DNA of 64,000 nucleotides, from contig OZ004582.1 of assembly GCA_963924555.1 (NCBI GenBank), forward strand, positions 8,217,927 to 8,281,926, given 5' to 3'. A model generated the notes under the pieces. It was not told where the DNA came from. It worked only from the letters and a program-made list of their open reading frames with translations, and did not search any database. Position 1 is the stretch's first letter, and the number at the start of each line of letters is the position of its first letter. Of the stretch, positions 32,261 to 60,325 are shown piece by piece. This DNA comes from Crambe crambe. Lineage: Eukaryota; Porifera; Demospongiae; Poecilosclerida; Crambeidae. A program made the translations under genes and the position numbers.

Positions 32261-32559
32261 AGTGGAGTAGTTCCAAACTGATAGTGCTACGTAGTCAGAG
32301 AAAGAAACACTCATGAAAGAGTGAATATGGTTGACACTGAACACATTTTTTTGTATAAATAGCTGCAGAGCACTGGAATTGTAAGGAAACAGTTCCAAAG
32401 TTGCAAGCAGCTGATTATAAAATGAAAAGAAGCACTGGACTCAGGAGTCAAACAAAGGAAAGAGTGAGTATAACATACCTTGTTGAACAAACAGCAGAAG
32501 ACCTACGCGCGCGCATTGCATACTACGTAATACTACGTAATACGCACGCACAGGCTTCA

Positions 32560-32580
32560 AAATGGCGGATGAAAAGTAGC
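32560..32580 (+). promoter_or_regulatory. YY1-like motif / possible short first exon
   Basis: CAAAATGGCGGATGAAAAG fits the YY1 promoter consensus AAnATGGCG and also reads as a five-codon start (MADEK) before TAG. It sits in a small CpG-containing stretch (ACGCGCGCGCAT at 32503). No gene could be followed from it. Confidence 0.35.
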
Positions 32581-32599
32581 TAGTGCATCTATACCACTG

Positions 32600-33540
32600 A
32601 ATTGTGAAGTATAACCTTAGTGAAAACGAATAGCAAAAGATCAGCCTCTAAGTACCGCTCCATCTAATCGCCATGTTATAATTGTGACAACTATAGCCAG
32701 TTAGTCAGTACGCCGATCTGATTATTATTATGTTGAAAAATTAGAACAAAACTCAATTTTTGAAATTATTTTTTGTTGATGTTATAGCTAGAATGAATTT
32801 TAGATTATTATACATTGTCCTGTCTTCTGTGTAGATGTAGGGATAGGGCCATGACTTGTGAGAACCTGTAGAGTAAGGGTAGAAGAAAAAGAAGAGTTTT
32901 TAGTTTATACAGTCTTAATGACCTTTGACCTGCCATCCCTACTTAGAGAGTGCTAACGCACTCTCTGATGTAGCTAAGCTGCCTATGACCCTTCAGTTTA
33001 ATTACGCTGGAACCTCCAAATGATGGACACACTTGGAACCATGCATCCTTAGAAAGGTGGTCCTCTTTTTCGGAAGTTATTTTGTAGAGTTGTATATAGA
33101 AAGGTTACTTTTAGATAGTCCTTTCTTGAGAGATCTTTGGAGTGTCCTTTCTTGGCAATTCCTCTGTTTTGTAGACTCAGTATAATAATGTAATCATGCC
33201 CAGTGAAAAGTTTAGCCGAGCATTAGCTAAGTTCCAAGACATACTCTAGCTTGTACAAAGCTAACTTGTGTATCTGTAGCTATATATCAGTGTGAAGTCA
33301 CGATAATAACAAGTGAAGGTGAAAAAATTTAAAAGGCCATGTAGGGTTATAGTTTATAGCATGCAGTTTCTGTGACAATAATCACTACCTCCCACCAAGC
33401 AACTAGCTAACTTGGGTTTGTATCCGTAATGTGAAGTTACATAATAATAATAATAATAATAATAATCAGAAGTACTTCTATGATACTACCAGACTAATAG
33501 TAAAGTTGAATCAGGTAGCTATACACGAGTAACATCACTA
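32600..33540. other. Intergenic stretch with MITE fragment
   Basis: No gene recognised. A hairpin AGAGAGTGCTAACGCACTCTCT is at 32944-32965. A degenerate MITE of the CCGAATAATGGACA family lies at about 33007-33180 (GGAACCTCCAAATGATGGAC). (TAA)n is at 33440-33465. Confidence 0.5.
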
Positions 33541-33543
33541 AAG

Positions 33544-35450
33544 TTATTCATATTGAAATTCTAATCCTGTGCCTTTGAGTCTAGTGGCACAGATGGCATC
33601 CATTTGGGCCGACTGTTCAGGGGTCAGGTAATTCTTCCAGTCTCCCACTATCCCCTTTCTGCAGAACCTTGGTGTCTCTTCCTTCTCGTAGAATTTCAAC
33701 CAGGAGTAATTCACAGTGTTGTCATTCTTCATCGTCTCAAAGGTTGTCGTTTCAGCAATTTTTGCTACAATGTCATCAGTCAAGTGTACTCCTATGAATG
33801 AAGCGATCTTCGCTATGGCAGATTTGAGATCTTTCTTCCTATCTTCAAAATGTAGCATTAGGATATTTTTTTCGTGTCTGTGAGGCCACCAGCTCAGAAC
33901 ATGATCAAAATAGTAGCCCCAGTGTATTCCCTTGGTTACGAACATGTCCCAATATGTATCCCAGTCCAATTCAGGATAATACCTTTAGAAATAAATATTG
34001 AATGCTTCAACTAATGAGATAAGTTATTAACTATACATATCATATGTATATTCCTCCCAGGAAGTTATGTACATTATATTAATCTGCCACAAATGTTATG
34101 ATGTCACTGTATGATTCAGATCATGTCTTAATAATTGATGACATCATGTGCAACCAAGGAGTAGCTAGTTTCTGATGTAACATATATACAGACAGTACCG
34201 GTAAGTAATATTCAGGCTAGTTAGGCTTCCATAACATGAAATTTTCATGGATAGCTAAAATGTGAACCAAATTCCTTGTTTAGTATGCGTATTAGCTACA
34301 AAGTCCTTTATCTCACAAAAATTTCCTGCTACACAGTATGGCTAGTCAGTGATCTGTAATAAATATACATAGCTATGCTACCTGTATGCTATCCAAAATT
34401 AATTGCATAGCTATACAACAGTTACATTTATAGCAATCCCATGTTGACAATATATCGAATTAAAAGACAGTCATTAGCCATTGGCTATTCCAGATATCAC
34501 AGTTGTCCAATGGATACCTATAACTGGTTGGCCAGATTGCTACCGACATGGGAAGTATCCATGCATATAGCTAATATTATAGCTATATGCTGTGATTTAG
34601 CTAGCTATAGAAAGCTATTTCATAGTTGCTGGTGGTTTTCAGTGCAGATCTTCCAATTTTCTTCAATAAATTATAGCAATTATTATAGTTGAACTATATT
34701 AGCTAGCTATAGTTGCCGGGTTACATGTTTGATACTACTACTGCATGCAATTGTAATAAAATATCCAATATAGATTAGGATTTACTGCAATAATAATAAA
34801 TATCCAATGGATTAGGATCTACTGCAATAATATCCAACAGATTAATATATATAGCTGTAGCTGATTACTTACTTGGTTCTTACATGGAAGAAGAGCGAAA
34901 CTGACACATCCTTGGGGTTCCGCAGAGTGTAGATGTACTTACATGGAGTCGTATGTGGGGGATCACGTGTGGGGAAAAGGTTGTATGGAAAGTGACTTTT
35001 GAATGCTCGAGGTCTGAAGGACTCAGAGAGTAAATAGTCTAAGTCCAAGTCTATAATCCAAGGAATATAAAATGTATTTATGGGTATACTTCAGCTACCT
35101 ACAATATGTGTATCTTGGTATATCAAAAAAAAAAATTCAGCTGTTAGCTATAGCTATATTATGTCTATGCATAAATATAAGTTAGAATCACCTGGAAAAT
35201 TCGAGTTTGCTTCAAGCCATGGCACAGATCTGTCTATGGTTTTGCCATCATTCTCACCCTTGCTACGTATCAACTTCACTATTTGCTGCGTCCAAGTTGT
35301 GCCACTCTTGGGGTAGGTGCAAATCCACACATCGTCGGAGTACAGCTCCGCAGTTTTAATCCTTTCCACTACTTCTGGCAGCACGAAATTCGGAACTTTT
35401 ATTCCATAAAGCTCACGGAATGGATTAACAGGGTTTCCAAAATAAGCCAT
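33544..35450 (-). CDS. Cytosolic sulfotransferase (SULT family), copy 2
   Basis: Three exons: 35450-35192, 35050-34873 and 33982-33544, together 291 aa. Motifs: TYPKSGTTWTQQIV (PAPS 5' site), FKSHFPYNLFP with the catalytic His, LRNPKDVSVSLFFH (3'-phosphate site) and RKGIVGDWKNYLTPEQ at the end. Same architecture and intron phases as copy 1 at 0.7-1.9 kb, so the two are paralogs on the same strand 32 kb apart. The start at 35450 (MAYFGNPVNP) is preferred over an upstream in-frame Met. Acceptor unknown. Confidence 0.9.
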
Positions 35451-35854
35451 CACAGGTCTCTCTCGAGCTTTTGTTAGTGCTATAGGTAAATTGTGGGCAG
35501 CATGGAGCTTTATACAGTACAGAGGTTTGCACGGTTCTTGCATGCACCGGAAATATTAAAGCGCCACGCGTATAGCTATAATATTATGGCACTTAGCTTA
35601 TCTCAAAACGTAAACGGGGCCCATTTTGATTTCCAGTGCAGGAACGCGCTACCACGCATGCGCAAAATTAAGACTTATTCTCGGTTTCGAAAACATCAAG
35701 ATCTTATTAAACGATAAGTAACGCGCGAGATTAGCCTATAGCTAAGCTGTTTGTAATAACAGTGCTCTAATAGACTGAGCTACGTAGCTACGGACGTGGC
35801 ACTTGAGCTGTGTTATATTTTATTTTTGGTAAAACTTATACCACTTCTGTAGCC
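35451..35854. promoter_or_regulatory. Divergent promoter with NRF1-like site
   Basis: About 400 bp between the starts of sulfotransferase copy 2 (-) and the MFS gene (+). Contains ACGCATGCGCA (35654-35664) and several CpGs in an otherwise AT-rich region. Confidence 0.45.
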
Positions 35855-38800
35855 ATGCCACTGAAAATAGCGGAATATTTCAAGTCTATAGACTGCTCGT
35901 GTTTGAAATCATGTCTAGCATGCAAAAAAGGTCAAGAGAAATCAGAGAAGGAACGCAAGCCAAGGTTAAGACCAATGCCATTGGCCAAGGTAACTACAAA
36001 CAGCTCTAGCTTTAACTAACAGTAAAGTTTTATTCTAATTGCAGATGATTGCAATAAATGGCACTGTTTTCATCCATCAAGTGGGTGAGTAATAACAAAT
36101 TTTCATTGATATTCACAACTACAATCTCACTATATAACAACTATTCCATGCAGGGGCTATTATTTTGTTTCCCTTTCTCCCATTCATGGTCCATGACTTC
36201 TATCCCAGTCTTAGGAGATCTCAACTTGGTATGGAGTCACTAGCTAGCTAGCTTACATATCATGTAATATCCATGTACAGCAGTGTAGCTAACTAAATTT
36301 GTGTACGATTTTCCATTGTTTTAACTTATTCCTACAGTCACTAGAAAATGATACTTATACAAAAAGGCACATTACAATTTAAATATCCTACAGGTTATCA
36401 GGCAGGTTTTCTGGGAGCTGCATTCTACATAGGTAACCTTCCTGGCACTATAATCCTGGGTCTCATCTCTGATCTGATTCTTGGAAGGGCAACTGTACTC
36501 TTACTCTCGGCATTCTTAGGTTCTGCCTTTCAACTTCTATTCGGTTTCAGCCAAAACTTCGGGTGGGCATTGGCATCTAGGATATTGTGGGGAGTGCTTG
36601 GTGCTAACACTGCAGTAGCAAAAGCTCTTCTTTCTGATGTACGTTATACATGGATGTAGGGTCATAATCATTTAATTAGTGTGCCTCCCGTATCATAAAT
36701 CTTAGTTAAGAATCATTGAGTTTTTACAGATAATAGATGGCCAATAGCTAGCTATCAGGAATCTTTGTCCATGTTGTCTCAATTATCTATTACAATAATG
36801 ACAGATTTGTGAGGAGCGAGACATAAGTGTGGCCTTTGCACTCTATGGTGCCTGCAATGCCCTAGGGAGAGTTACAGTAAGTGTATGAGTCTCAAATAAT
36901 GTTGAATCACTTTGTATATTGATTGCTATTTCCTAGAATTAGAAGGATTCAATTCCAAGCATAATAGCTAGCTATAAAATTATAGCCACAACAAAACACC
37001 ACACCAAAATTTAGTTGGGTAGCTCAGATTTTGAGAATTAATTATTTATCATACGTAGGGGTCAGTACTTGGTGGTGTTCTGGCTCGTCCGGCATTGAAG
37101 TATGAAGCATTTCAGCTGACATTTTTCTGTGACTTCCCCTACCTCTTGCCCTGTTTGGTTGGAGCCGGTTTGGGATTCATTGCTGTTGCAGGTGTGTTTC
37201 AACCAGTAGCTATGGCAGGTAGCTAGCTAGCTAACTTCTCGATGATGCAGGACAGAAAAGTGCATGTCCAGCTGATTAGAGGATGTCCTTGTTTCTGGGA
37301 ATTATACAATGCAATCAAGGGTGTCTAGATTCAGTGGATTGGGAATGGTGAAATGGAGTGGAAACTGGCTGGAAAATCCAAGATTTAAATGGCTATTTTA
37401 TACACACTCCTTGGCTTCCATGTTCAATAGCTCTCTAGCTATTAATAGTATCACATGAGGTATTAATTCTGTGATTGCTGGCAACAACTGTACCAATTCA
37501 GTCAAAGTGGATGTGGCAGGCTTTGGATACTTCTGTCTACATGTACAACCATGCATGCATGGCAGACATGAATGTTCCCAGTGTTAAATAGAAGCATGAA
37601 AAATGATTGCTCTCACAGAGGGTTGGAGATGTGATCATGTGAGCACCTTGAGCTGAGGGGGGGGGGGGGGGGGGGGGGGGGGCATGGCCCCTACAACCAA
37701 ACCATATTCCAAACATTAAAAAAGCATTTTATCACATGGCCGGATCCCCCCAAACAGAAAGTTATTCAGTAGCCTAGGTATTCTACTGACCACCTATTAC
37801 CTACTATTATTATCAACAGGAACTTCCTGCAGGAGAGTAAAAACTTTCCCAGGAAGATTGCTACAATGTAGCACTGATATATCAATTTTATCATCCAAAT
37901 CAACAACAGTAATAAAATTGTGATTTTGGTGTTAGTATAGGCACTATTCCAGTCCAGTATTCCATCCCAGTATGCAATGGTTTCCCTGGGAAACCGTGGA
38001 TCAAAGCCGATTAATTAATGTCAGAAAGAAACTTGAGATTCTGGTGACTGGATTGAGTATAGGCATAGTATTCCAGTCCAGTATTCCATTCCAGTATTCC
38101 ATTCCACCATTCCCAATCCACTGAATTGAGACACCCTTCCACTTCCACCGATCAGTAAGCAATGGAAAATATTTTAACATAATATACACTACTCGATTAG
38201 GAGGTGTGCCAGGACTCATCAGATGTAGAAGACCTCAACTGAAGAGGAAATCACAGCCTGATATAATTCCTCTATTGGAAAGAAAACCACAAGAATTTCC
38301 TGAAGCCAGTATGAATATGTAATAATGTTACTTGCACAGAAATTAGAATTCTGTGATAGCCTGTATCTTTTGAATGTGAGGGACTGACAGGGACTGAATA
38401 CTAACATGCATCACTAATTAAAAATCAGTCACCCATTGCATGGACAGATGGCTAGATATGTAGCTACAACTTCTCTGATTTACAATTTTATCATACCCTG
38501 TTCATGTGAGTCACTTTTTTTACCTGCAGACTCCAATAAAAAGCAAGACACATATCATTCTTTTGTGAAGCCCAAACTGGTTGAACTGAATAAGAAGTCT
38601 CACAAGGCAGCCAAGAAAGTATGCCGTCAACTTAAGGAAAGAAATATCCTACTGACTGCAGGCATTCTTATCATCCTATCATATGTATCCATCATTGCAA
38701 TTGAGGTATACTAATGCTGGGAGTCTGTGAAATGTTTTTTTTTTGTTTTTGTTTTTGTTTTTTGAATCCAAAGGCTGATTATTTTGCACCTTTATTTCAG

Positions 38801-41389
38801 CTCCTTCCTCTACTTCTGGTGACCGATTTTGCCCATGGAGGGTATAAAATGGATGACACTGAAATTGGTCTTCTTATGATGATAGCTACTGTTGTCCACC
38901 TCCCCTTTCAGGTAAATAGCATGAGAGTGTGGGTGGGGTGGCCTTTCAGGTAAGTATGAATTCCAAGAAAAGTAGATTGATGTTAAGAGGGGTGTCTGAA
39001 TTCACTGGACTGGACTACTGGACTGGATTACTGGAATGGACTACTGGACTGACCTTTCACCTTAAACTTGATACATTATTGCCACTTAAAATTACTGAGC
39101 AGTAATTATTGCTGGTAGCTACACTAGTATATTTGTTTAACACACACTAGAAGTCAGACCCTGGTACATGTGAGACTATAGAAGTTTACATCAAAGCACT
39201 AACTGTGGGAAACTAATTAGCTACTAGCTAATCTCTTAGTATCTATTAATTGGTAATTGTAGTAATTAGGTAGCTACAATAGTAATTTGTGCATATCATC
39301 TTTCATACCTCTGAATGATACTTGTTGTCTTGCACAACAAATGGTAAGGCCCAGTTTGAGACACCCAGATCAGGGGTAGATTTAGCATATTCGAAAGGGA
39401 CCAATTCTGATATGTAGCCTATCCTATGGCCATGGATGAAGAGAGTTGTGTCCCTAGGGAGTCCAACTAGTTGCAAATTTGGGTAGCTAGCTCTTACAAG
39501 CAGCAAACATATCTTGATCTAGTAGATTCTATGGACCAATGCATGTTGTCTGAATATTGACTTTGAGCATGCACAACTTAGTAAGATCATTCATTTGAAG
39601 TTGTGCAGTTCCCCTATACAACAGCCACTGGTGACTGGACTACTGGGGAGGGAGGGAAGTGGAATGAAGGGGAGTGACTAAAAATTTAATTTTATGCTAA
39701 ACCTTCATCTAGTAGATTCTAGCCATGGCCTTATGCAAGACAACAAGTGTCATCCAAAGGCGTGCACACTTCAGTGGTAGACAAATTACTAGTGTGACTT
39801 GGTTAACTTCCAGTATTTTAAGTGGCTATGATGTCATACGTAAAGAATAAGGTCAAGTTTAAGTCAGTCCAGTAGTCCAGTCCAGTAGTCCAGTCCAGTG
39901 AATTCAGACACCTGTTAAGAGAGAGTGTGGGTCCGGTGGGTGGGGTGGGGGGGAGGGAGGGAGAAAAACCTGAATGGTGTCAGCTGAATAGACAGTCAAA
40001 CTATCCACTTGACTTAGCCAGCCAACATTTGACAAAATGTGATGGTATTTATAGCTGATGTGATGCTGCTTTTGCTAATAATGACAGCTTACATGAATTG
40101 AGTGTCTCACTGCATCCTGTGCAGTTTGTTAGTAGGTTATCGTGACCAGTTATTTTCACTCTTTCACAGCTCATCATCTTTCCCTGGCTCACTGTGGTTA
40201 TCGGGTACCGTCATACTTTTCGAATTGGAATCATCATTATAGGCGTCTCTAATTTCCTCATACCATTCTCTACTGCAATCACCGGGCGAAACATCGTCCC
40301 CCCTGGCTACAATGAAACATATTTGAACTACAGTGCATTCTGTAATGACACATCTGAGCTGTCACAGATCAGATCTGACTCTGTCACTAGGATTTCCTGG
40401 AACGTCTGGCTTTGGCTCATTCCAGTCAATGCTGTGAATATAGCTGGAAGGTAGTTAGCTATAGGCTGTAGCTATGCATTGAACTTCTGTAATAAAGGAG
40501 GGGATAAAAAACATCAATCAGCTTAAGTATTCTTGAACTCTGTACATAGCAATACAGTGGAACCTCCGAATAATGGACATACTTGGGACCCAGCCTTTTG
40601 TCACTTGCAGAGAGGTTGTCCTCTTTTCAAAATAGAGTGGCATAGGGCTTTTATTTTGTTGAGAGGTTTATCCTCTTTCAGAGTATAGCTGGATAGATAG
40701 ATAATGTCACAATCCTTTCACAAATGTTCCACTTTGGTGCTCTTTTTTTTTCATGTAGGGGGATACTGATTGGTTGTTGCGCTCTGTTCATCAATAATGC
40801 TGCACTGGTAACTATAATTAACTAGCTACCTAGCTAACCTCCAAGTAAAGGACACTTTGGGGATCAGCCATTTTGTCCTTTGCAGAGATGTTTAAATGTA
40901 CTAGTTTTATGCTATGGGAAGGGGCATGCATCGTTCATGATTGTCCTTTTCTTGGAGGGTCCTTTAAATTTATTGTAGTTTCACTGATGTCACTATCAAA
41001 AACAAGTTCCACTGTGGCTAATACTTATTGTATTATTAATGAAGCCATCTACCAGAGGAACTATTAATGGGATCGTCCAGGCTGTATCGACAATTGGTAA
41101 AATACTTGCCCCTATCATAGGAGGACCAGTTTATGCTTGGAGTGAGAACAATGGTATGTCTTGTCCCTTAGCTACCCATAGCAGCCAATCATCATGGAAA
41201 CTTCTTGCAGGTCTTGGCTTTCCCCTCAACTTCCACTTTCTGTTCAATGTTAGCTCTCTCATACTGGTGGTCATATTTTTCTTGAGTTTTCTCTTCCCAA
41301 AAGCTATCGAGCATCCACGAGTTGAAGAACCAGAAGAGGAAGAAGGAAATGATGATGAAGACAACAAGAGAGAACTAACAGGGGGATAG
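35855..41389 (+). CDS. MFS transporter, ZIFL/tetracycline-resistance-like, 12 exons
   Basis: Secondary transporter of the major facilitator superfamily. Exons: 35855-35989, 36045-36084, 36154-36228, 36394-36638, 36805-36876, 37059-37191, 38530-38705, 38801-38911, 40170-40450, 40759-40807, 41045-41153, 41211-41389; joined they give 534 aa. The first membrane helix carries AIILFPFLPFMVHDFY. MFS motif A is GLISDLILGR (about residue 106). The second half has RGTINGIVQAVSTIG then APIIGGPVYAW, as in zinc-induced-facilitator-like proteins. The tail is acidic (EEPEEEEGNDDED). The last 57-bp intron (41154-41210) has no stop and is a multiple of three, so its retention would add 19 residues. Substrate unknown. 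Confidence 0.85.
37320..38136. mobile_element. Fold-back element in MFS intron 6
   Basis: Ends GGTGTCTAGATTCAGTGGAT and the inverted GGTGTCTCAATTCAGTGGAT, then tandem CCAGTATTCCATT pieces. Inside lie a G run (about 37659-37681) and no coding frame. Related to the element in intron 8. Confidence 0.7.
38982..39920. mobile_element. Fold-back element in MFS intron 8
   Basis: Ends GGTGTCTGAATTCACTGGAC in both orientations, followed by short tandem ACTGGACT units. The interior also has an inverted pair (CTTGTTGTCTTGCA near 39321 and 39733). Same family as the intron 6 element. Confidence 0.75.
40555..40695. mobile_element. MITE of the CCGAATAATGGACA family
   Basis: AGTGGAACCTCCGAATAATG followed by GGACATACTTGGGACCCAGC and GTCCTC stretches. 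It lies in MFS intron 9. Further fragments are at about 40840-40960 and 41785-41840. Confidence 0.7.
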
Positions 41390-42356
41390 GAAAACAATTT
41401 GGATAGGGTGCACTGATTAGCTATTACCATACAGCACAGATATTTAAGCGGACATTTAAAAAATTTTGAAGCATGTGCATGCGTAATTACACTAATGACA
41501 AGTGGTAAAAATCAATACTTGCCCCTGCCATATTAACATTCATTCCTTTTACGGTATGTTCATATAAATGCCGCAGTCCGCTTAGCAGCCGCTGTGTTCG
41601 GCACCACCTTAGCAAGAAGTCTATCACTTATTCTACAGAGGGGCCTATGCCTAAGTTTACAAGGCAAAATGCAATGAGCTTCCCTGTGTAGTGGAAATCC
41701 TGGATGACCCTGGAATGGTAATAAATTAAAAAAATAACACAGCATTATAGCATCAATGAATAGTCTGACAGTCATAACATTTGGGACCATGGTTGTCCTC
41801 TGTAGAGGTTCGTCTATTGTGTTCTCTTCTTGGAGGGTTGTTCCCTGTAATTATTCCATTTGCTGGCTAGACATAGCTACTCATTGGTGCCAGATATTAA
41901 AGGTGAGTGTCCGTTCATAAAAGGCATTATGGTGTTACTCACATGCACATGAATGCATGCACAGCAAATATATATTCCCCATTCCCCAAGAATGGATGAG
42001 TATAATGATAAAGGTACTGTGATGTATTCAACAATAATTCTGAACTGACAAAAAATTAATCATGGCATGACTAATATATTTTATACACAGAATTAATCCT
42101 TAGAGTAATAATGATGTAACCAGATATGATAATAAATGACTCACAAAAATAATGAAATAGTACACAGTACAGTATTTCAAATAGACAACAGGTAACACCT
42201 TTAAATGGAAGGATGGTCACGATGACATTGAAACACAAAATCTCCACACGATAAATGTCCGAAGCTGAACATAATCCATTTGCTAGCTGTGTTTGGTGTA
42301 TGCTATTGTGGGTACTATACTACTAATGGGAGATAAAAAAATTTTAAGTAACTCTT
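41390..42356. other. Intergenic stretch between convergent genes
   Basis: Holds the 3' ends of the MFS gene (+) and the kinase-Kelch gene (-). Apart from MITE fragments near 41790 nothing is recognised. Confidence 0.4.
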
Positions 42357-44255
42357 TTATGCATGAGATTTTATAGTACAAACTTCAATATCACACTTGG
42401 CATGTTGATGCAACCACCCACCTATCACTACCAGTTTATCTTCAACAACTTCTACCAGACAGTTATAGTGAGCTGTTGGCATTCTTCCCACTATGAGCCA
42501 TTCATTCATCTTTTCATCAAGGAGGAAGATTTCACTGCATGCATTTCCACTTTCCCTGGAGAACCCACCCACAGCTAAAAGGTGGCCATTGAAATCGACG
42601 CAAGTGGAGCGTGTTACAGGAAGAGAAGCAACTTCTTCAAAATTTATCAATTTAACCGGATGCTCAAATGGAAGAAATGTAACCTTATGCTTCGTTTCGT
42701 CAGATATGATCACATCCAGTGAAAGTTTTAACTTCTTTCGTCCAGTTGTTGTCACTAGACTGCATTCCAACCAAATATAAAGCACCATTACAAATCGTTG
42801 CAGAGGTTTGATTGATTTCTGGATGAAACTTGATGGCATGAGACCATTCCCTTACAGTACTCAATTGGTGTACCTTCAAAGAGTTTCGGTTCAAGAGGAT
42901 CATATAGTCTCCATAGCAGGCACACATAATCAAGTTTGAATATACCACATTCATATAATAATTATTAATTTCTTCTACTCTTAACCATTGTCCATCAATC
43001 AGCTTTAAAAAACCAAAATTTGAAAAGGCCATTAACTCATACCTTTTTGAAATAAGTAGCTGTTTTACGGTGAAACCCGTCCTGATGAAACCTGGCAGAG
43101 GTGACCACACATCATTTCGGCTATCATAACAGTGAACTGGTGTAGGTTCTATAGGAACACAGCAATACAGAAATTGGATGCACAGCCGAAGACTGACCTG
43201 CAAAAGCTATAGGAGCTGGTTTTCCTTTTTTCCAATCAGAAAAATGACATAGGTGATGGTGGAATTGCAGCATCTTGTTCAACTCCTCTTCCAGATGAGC
43301 TATCTTATTTTCTAAGCTCACTTTCTCCAGTCTCAGTTCAGCACATCCACACAAATGTTGAGTATTGAGATCTTTTGCTGGTATATTGCATTTCAGGTGG
43401 CATTCTAACTGGAGACACAGGTCTTGAGCTGAAGGTCGGTCCTCTGGTTTGTGAGCTAAACATTTAAGAGCTATCTGTAAAAGAGGGTGAGACTTATCGA
43501 TCATGTCAATATGATTTTTGCGGCTTTCCGTTTCAGGGACAAAGATGATTGCCATATCTGTAGGAATAGGTATCTCTTTAGTGCAAAATGAGGGATCAGG
43601 GAAAAGCCGTGTCATAATTTGGATGGCTAAAACACCAAAAGAAAAGCAATCTAGCTCAGCTGCATACTTCGGATTGAGTTGTAGTGCTTCTGGTGGCATA
43701 TACACTACTGTTCCTGGGGCCTGAGTAAGAGGGGTTGTATGCTTGCTCTTGCCTGCATCTATGACTCTAGACATGCCAAAATCGCTCACCTTTGCACAAT
43801 TTCCCGGGCCAATCACCAGGACATTATTGCTGGAGAGATCTCTGTGAACGATGTCCTCAGAGTGCAGGTGAGCCAGAGCCAAAGCTACGTCGTAGCAAAT
43901 GCTGACTTCAGTGAAACGAGGCAGAGGTTCTTTTTGAAATCTCCAGGAACTGAGTCAAGTTCTGATCCATAAGCTCCATCAAGAGGGCAGATTTCTGAGT
44001 CAAGGGATCCATACACAGCCCCAAGTATTGGACAATGTTAGGATGCCTAATTTTTTCCAGACACCTGCACTCTTGGTTGAATCGCTCCTTCATTCCAGGG
44101 TCAATGAAGATGCTAATCCTATGGAGGATTTTCACTGCACAGGGAAGCTCATTGCATTTTGCCTTGTAAACTTCAGCATAGGCCCCTCTGCCTAGGACTG
44201 TAGAATAAACGATAGACTTCTTGCTAGGGTGGTGCAGTCCTACTAAAGCTTGCAT
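42357..44255 (-). pseudogene. Kinase-coiled coil-Kelch protein, two frameshifts
   Basis: N-terminal protein kinase with all key motifs: GRGAYAEV glycine loop, AVKIL lysine, HRDLSSNN catalytic loop, VSDFGMSR and MPPEAL. Then a short coiled coil (LEEELNKML) and Kelch-like blades (LLAVGGFSRE..., KLVVIGGW). Start at 44255. Inside the kinase a run of five T at 43931-43935 (A5 on the gene strand) shifts the frame; four would join the two halves. An intron lies at about 43196-43150. A second shift falls at about 42720-42740 between blades. It may be a young pseudogene, or the shifts may be assembly errors, since everything else is well kept. The family is likely TKL-like; substrate unknown. Confidence 0.7.
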
Positions 44256-44922
44256 CGTCAAGTCAGAAACAAACAAGACTTAGAGTGTGTACAATTGTAT
44301 ACCGGTAATCAATATAGTAAACTCTTTCACTTAAAGGGGGCCGGGGCGGTACGGTGCGCGCGCGAGAACTGAAATTGCGCATGCTCATTATAAGCCCACT
44401 ATTTGCTGAGTCAGCACCATATGTGTGAAGGAGGAAGGAATCTGTGTTTTTAATCAACCGTGGTCTATGCTGCTCTGATCAAAGCTCATCGCACCTATCA
44501 AGGTACATACTTACCAAATCTTCACACCATGTAAACAGATCGAGAATGTCTAGCTTCTGTCCTCCTTTTCGAGGTCTGTCCAGAGATCTCTAGTCTGTCC
44601 AACTATCATATTGGCTAAAATGAATAGAATGTTGATATGGATCGTATAGGGACTCAGTCATACTAGTCGTTCTAGTATGACAGATGTATGGACCCATTAG
44701 CAAGTTAGCATCATAAAGGACGTCACCTGTTTGTAAAAAATCTAAAAGATCACCCTGTACCAATTGCGTTTGGGAAAAGAGAAGTGTCCATATTAAAGGG
44801 TTTCAGCAGAAGTCTGAACAGTTATTTGACTTGCCCTAGTTTCAAACTTATATACCCTTATACAGGATTCCCTTCCGGTATTGTAAGTCGTCCTATCAAC
44901 TCTCGGCCAAGAAGATTCCAAA
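44256..44922. promoter_or_regulatory. Divergent promoter of kinase-Kelch and DAP5
   Basis: Contains CpG-rich GGTGCGCGCGCGAGAAC and TGCGCATGCTC (44386-44396), a palindrome TCATACTAGTCGTTCTAGTATGA (about 44658-44680), and an in-frame stop TAA at 44884-44886 before the DAP5 GUG codon. Confidence 0.5.
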
Positions 44923-60244
<15,322 letters not shown>

Positions 60245-60325
60245 GTAAGAAACAGAAGTTTATATCAATTGTGTGAGTTCTTGCAAGCTCTTTTGAGAGC
60301 TACATATGTATGCTGTGCAGTTTAA

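Noticed and set aside
32560..32580. Start of a protein (MADEK)
   Set aside because: Stops after five codons unless spliced; no convincing donor or downstream exon, so kept only as a promoter-type motif.
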